Shown here in pieces: positions 60,950 through 64,000 of a DNA stretch of 64,000 nucleotides. The notes under the pieces are model-generated. The model was given only the letters and a program-made list of their open reading frames with translations. It was not told the DNA's origin and did no database searches. The DNA is taken from the NCBI GenBank assembly GCA_963575745.1, contig CAUYUJ010018616.1, forward strand, positions 569,680 to 633,679, written 5' to 3'. Source of the DNA: Prorocentrum cordatum. Taxonomy: Eukaryota > Sar > Dinophyceae > Prorocentrales > Prorocentraceae. The position numbers and the translations under genes are program-made. Within the stretch, counting starts at the first letter, position 1. The number at the start of each line of letters is the position of its first letter.

Positions 60950-61276
60950 GTGATATTTCCCGCAGCGTGGCTTCCGAGAGGTCTGGACCTCTTCTCAGGG
61001 ACCGGTTTTTCATGCACGAGTCGTTCTTGGACCGTCCCAGGGCCCAGTGGGGGCCCCCGGGGGCCGAAAATGAGGTAGCGCCCCCCCCCAGACACCTTCG
61101 AGTTATGAGAAAATCACGAGGTGGGAGGTCCTTCGCTGTTTTCTTCCTCTGGGGGCCCTTACCGGTCCTCGGGGCCGTCCAAACAACGACTCAGTACGAA
61201 CAACCGGTCCTGGTGAATGGGTCGAGACCGCTGGGTGTCGGCGTCATGGCGCAAGTTATGAGCTCGGGGGCCTGGG
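60950..61276. mobile_element. two MITE family B copies, head to head
   Basis: A reverse-oriented degenerate copy (GGTCTGGACC, GGGACCGGTTTTTCATGC, ACCGTCCCAGGGCCCAG, to about 61080) is followed by a forward copy at 61087-61276 (CCCAGACACCTTCGAGTTAT, GGTGGGAGG, CCGGTCCTCGGGGCCGTC, to GGCCTGGG). Confidence 0.65.
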
Positions 61277-61384
61277 CCCATCGTGTCTGTTTTGTCGCAG
61301 CGTGAGGCGGCCTGGGGCCTCCCCTGACGCCCGACGTCGCGGGCAAAAGTACAGCATCGTGAAACATCAGCACCAGGCGAACCG

Positions 61385-61560
61385 GAGATCGACTACATAA
61401 TTGATTTACCCCATCTTTTTTCGAAACGTGGAGAACCTTCGTAGATCTACGAGCATTCTACGCATTCCTTCATGGATTTGCCGTGGAAATGAATTTTTGG
61501 GTGAATCCAGTCTGTAACCAGTCGATCCCCTACTCCAGCCAGATCCCGAAAGTCCACATT
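61385..61560. mobile_element. MITE family M, decayed copy
   Basis: ATAATTGATTTACCCCATCT and GAAACGTGGAG at the left pair loosely with CATGGATTTGCCGTGGAAAT and TTTTTGGGTGAATCCAGTCT. The central ACCTTCGTAGATCTACGAGC is itself palindromic. Confidence 0.45.
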
Positions 61561-61726
61561 TCTGGGCCGTTCTTCGAGCCGGGCCGATATGTGCAGGCCC
61601 GGGGGCCTGAACCCGGGCCGGGCGTCCTGCAGTACGCCAGCATCGGGGGCCTTCCCACACATGCGACGTCCTGGTTGTTTCACCCCGCCCCAGGCCGGTT
61701 TTCCCCCCGAATCGATTCGCGGGCGC

Positions 61727-61820
61727 CCTCCCCCCTGATGCACAGGAACATACAACAAGCACGAAGATCATCCATGTACCCTCCCCACACCGATCTCGAT
61801 CTTGCATCTCGGTCCGCCAG
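61727..61820. repeat. dispersed repeat family N, copy 2
   Basis: GCCCTCCCCCCTGATGCACA, GGAACATACAACAAGCACGA and ACCGATCTCGATCTTGCATC match 12639-12733 in order. Confidence 0.6.
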
Positions 61821-61864
61821 GGTCATCAGGTGTGGAGACTGGGGGGCGGCCAACGCTTCGTGAT

Positions 61865-62700
61865 TACCCTGTCTAACTTGTGCAAGCCACAAGGTCAGGC
61901 TGTCCGGGTTTGGGGCGGGGCGGGGCGGGCGGGCCCGACGACCCGGCTTATCGCCAGACCTGACAACCCAGACGTGCGATGCCTTGAGGCTTTCCTCAAT
62001 GCGCGGCCCCTGGAAGTCAGCTGGCCCTTCCCACCGGGCCGGCTCCTCATCCCTGATCCATCGCTTTTGACCATCCTGAGGCCCGGCGAGGGGCCCCCGG
62101 AGGGCCCAAAAACGACCGTCACACACACACACACCTCCTTATCGCCCTGCCTCCTTCCAGACGCGGGCACGTCGGGGCACCCTGCCCCCCCTCGGGGCAT
62201 CCTGGGCCTGCGGCGGCTCCCCGAGCAGCCCAGGCACGCGCCGGCCACCCCGGCCGCCGCCGCCGCGGCCAGCGGCAGGCCGGCCCCCGCCGCGGACGCC
62301 GGCGCAGCCGCGCCGGACCGCTGCAGGGGCGCGGCGAGCGGCCGCGAGGCCGCGGGCACAGCGGGGGTGCCCGCGGAGAGGAAGGCCACGGGCTTGCTGA
62401 GCATGGCTCCGGGAGGCACAGAGATGCGCAGCCGGGGATCCTGGCGTCGCACTCGCTTCCTCACGGGCGATCTGGCCCTGGCTCGGGCCCCTGGACCACC
62501 ACGGGTCGATCCAGCTCGAGGACTGCGGCAGAAAGATGGGACTCGGGGTGGTGGTTTTGCTGCCATGCTGCCTTCTTTGTGCAACGTCGGATCCCAGGGA
62601 TGACTCGGGTGGCGCGCAAGCAGCCCCCCCGAGAACCCCTGGCTGGCCCGAGCAGGCTCCCGTGTAGCCCGTGCTGACCTCCACATGCCCCACGACTGGC
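61865..62700. other. no supported gene
   Basis: GC-rich. Includes partial relatives of family L (about 61930) and family B (about 62040-62110) and Ala/Arg/Gly-rich open frames with no recognisable feature. Confidence 0.4.
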
Positions 62701-62706
62701 CAAGAG

Positions 62707-62929
62707 CCTGTTTTTTAGACTCTGGCAAGTTTACTTGCATGGACCGGGGGGGGGGGGGGCTGAGCCTGAAGCAAGCCGCAAACGACTTGCACGTTCGGGG
62801 GGGCGCGGAAATCACGCAAGTCGAAAGGCACTTGCACGCTAGTATTCGCTTGAAGAGGGGCGAGGGGGGGGGGGGGGGGGGGGGCGAACGCCATGCAAGT
62901 AAACTTGCCTGAATAAAAAAAAAACAAGC
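62707..62929. mobile_element. MITE family D, copy 3 (inverted)
   Basis: CTGTTTTTTAGACTCTGGCA, AGTTTACTTGCATGGACC, GGCTGAGCCTGAAGCAAGCC and the end CATGCAAGTAAACTTGCCTG. The interior is the reverse complement of copies 1 and 2, with longer G runs. Confidence 0.8.
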
Positions 62930-63825
62930 TCAAACGGCGGTCTCGACAGCCCGGCGTCGCCTCCGGCGGCGCCCCCTGGGGCCCTCCGCGCCCCAGCGTC
63001 GAGGTGTCGAGGCCGCCCTGGGGCTGCTCGGGGAGCCCGTGGAGGCAAACGGGGGCTGCTCGGGGGCCTGGCTGAGGCAAGCCAGGACTTCCTGGGGGGG
63101 GGGGGGGGGGGGCTGCTTGTGCGCCACCCGAGGCCTCACCAGACCCAGGCCTCCAACCATGCGCTCGTGTCCATCGCGGCATGTTTCCCTCCTCTCGGCT
63201 GCCAGGGGCCGCTGCTCCATGGGGCCCTCGAGCGAGGATCGCGGAACGAAGAACTATCCCGGGAGCCCTGGAGTGTGCGGACAGGACGAGGCAGATCGGA
63301 GGATAGAAGTCTGGGGTGGCAGTTGCAGATCAGAGACCCACTCCTCGAATTTCACCCCTTGCGCCGAATCGGCTGGACGGAGGAGGCGTGGCGACGACGG
63401 CGATGCTGCAGATCATGAGATTGGGGAGGCGGAGGGAGCGGAAAGGGCAGAGCGGGGGCAGGAGCAGGAGGGGAAAACTAGCAGGGAGGGGGAAAGGCTG
63501 GACGAGGAGGGAGGGGGGTGCGGACGTGGACGCGGGGAGGAGGATGAGGAGGAGGAGGAGGAACAGCAGGATGACGGGGAGGGGAGGACGGAGGCGAGAG
63601 GACGGAGGCGTGAGGGAGGAAAAATAGGAGAAGGGAAGACGAGGAACAGAGTCGATCCAACTCGCGTCGCTGAGGCTGCAGCGGTACGCCCGTCCCAAGC
63701 CCCCCCTCCTCACGAGCCGCTACAAACAATTGTCGATCCCCCCAAATTCAATCCTGGGAGAACGGGGCCGGAAACCGCTTAGAGAGACTTCGCTAGCACC
63801 CGAATCAGTTTCTGGGGGGGCAGCG
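62930..63825. other. no supported gene
   Basis: GC-rich sequence, then GA/GGA-rich DNA at about 63420-63640. Open frames are compositional. Confidence 0.45.
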
Positions 63826-63827
63826 AA

Positions 63828-64000
63828 TTCTCAGGAATCTTCAGGAATCTTTCAGGAATTTGTCAAGTAACCGCAAGAATCGACAAGAAACCTTCAGGGA
63901 CCACTCTGGAATTCTCAAGAATCTTCAAGGGTCAGGAAAATCGTCATGGAATCCTCCAAAAACCTTCCGGGATCCTCAGGAACCCTTCAAGAATACGGCT
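63828..64000. repeat. degenerate ~10-12-bp tandem repeat, TCAGGAATCT
   Basis: TTCTCAGGAATC, TTCAGGAATC, TTTCAGGAATT, TTCAAGGGTC, TCCTCAGGAACC and similar units run to the window edge. AT-richer than the flank. Confidence 0.7.

Overview
The window looks like nuclear DNA of a dinoflagellate, most like a GC-rich Prorocentrum-type genome; this is inference from sequence character. The evidence is very high GC, vast GGA/TCC and other triplet microsatellites, hardly any long credible ORF, multi-exon genes with GA or otherwise non-canonical splice donors and AG|G acceptors, introns carrying terminal inverted repeats (introner-like), degenerate TTTAGGG-type telomere motifs, and many short inverted-repeat elements. 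Nothing suggests a prokaryote: there are no operons, Shine-Dalgarno sites, rRNA or CRISPR arrays.

Three coding regions are recognisable. (1) On the minus strand at about 45.0-48.95 kb lies a multi-exon gene for a tandem, two-domain LCIB/LCIC-type (limiting-CO2-inducible) beta-carbonic anhydrase. Both domains keep the Cys/His/Cys zinc ligands, and four introns can be placed by aligning the two domains. (2) On the minus strand at 22.8-24.6 kb is the 3' half of a LINE-type retrotransposon: RT motifs with YLDD, a Cys/His cluster and a restriction-like endonuclease. (3) On the plus strand at about 51.4-60.9 kb is a decayed DIRS-like retroelement with reverse transcriptase, RNase H, a basic linker and a tyrosine recombinase. 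It carries frameshifts, lost catalytic residues and two MITE insertions. A set of exon-like minus-strand segments at 33.9-38.5 kb probably belongs to one or more unrecognised host genes, and smaller candidates lie at 1.0-1.15 kb and 2.9-3.9 kb.

The rest is repeat DNA. At least a dozen families of 120-250 bp inverted-repeat (MITE-like) elements occur, several in two or more copies of nearly constant length and with TA or other 2-bp target duplications (179-bp family C, 185-bp family B, hairpin families A, J and K, AT-rich family F). There is a composite repeat of about 0.7-1.0 kb in three copies, a 1.25-kb GTAGTGA heptamer array next to telomere-like sequence, an array of about 80-bp units at 40.8-41.7 kb, a 1-kb CAT array and a 550-bp GGA array.

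Region by region: 0-22 kb is repeats and MITEs with few exon candidates; 22-25 kb the LINE; 25-33 kb repeats; 33-38.6 kb the candidate host gene(s); 38.9-44.6 kb satellite-like arrays and MITEs; 45-49 kb the carbonic anhydrase gene; 49-51.4 kb repeats; 51.4-61 kb the DIRS-like element; 61-64 kb repeats. Exon boundaries are inferred from homology between repeated domains or from reading-frame character, without transcript data.
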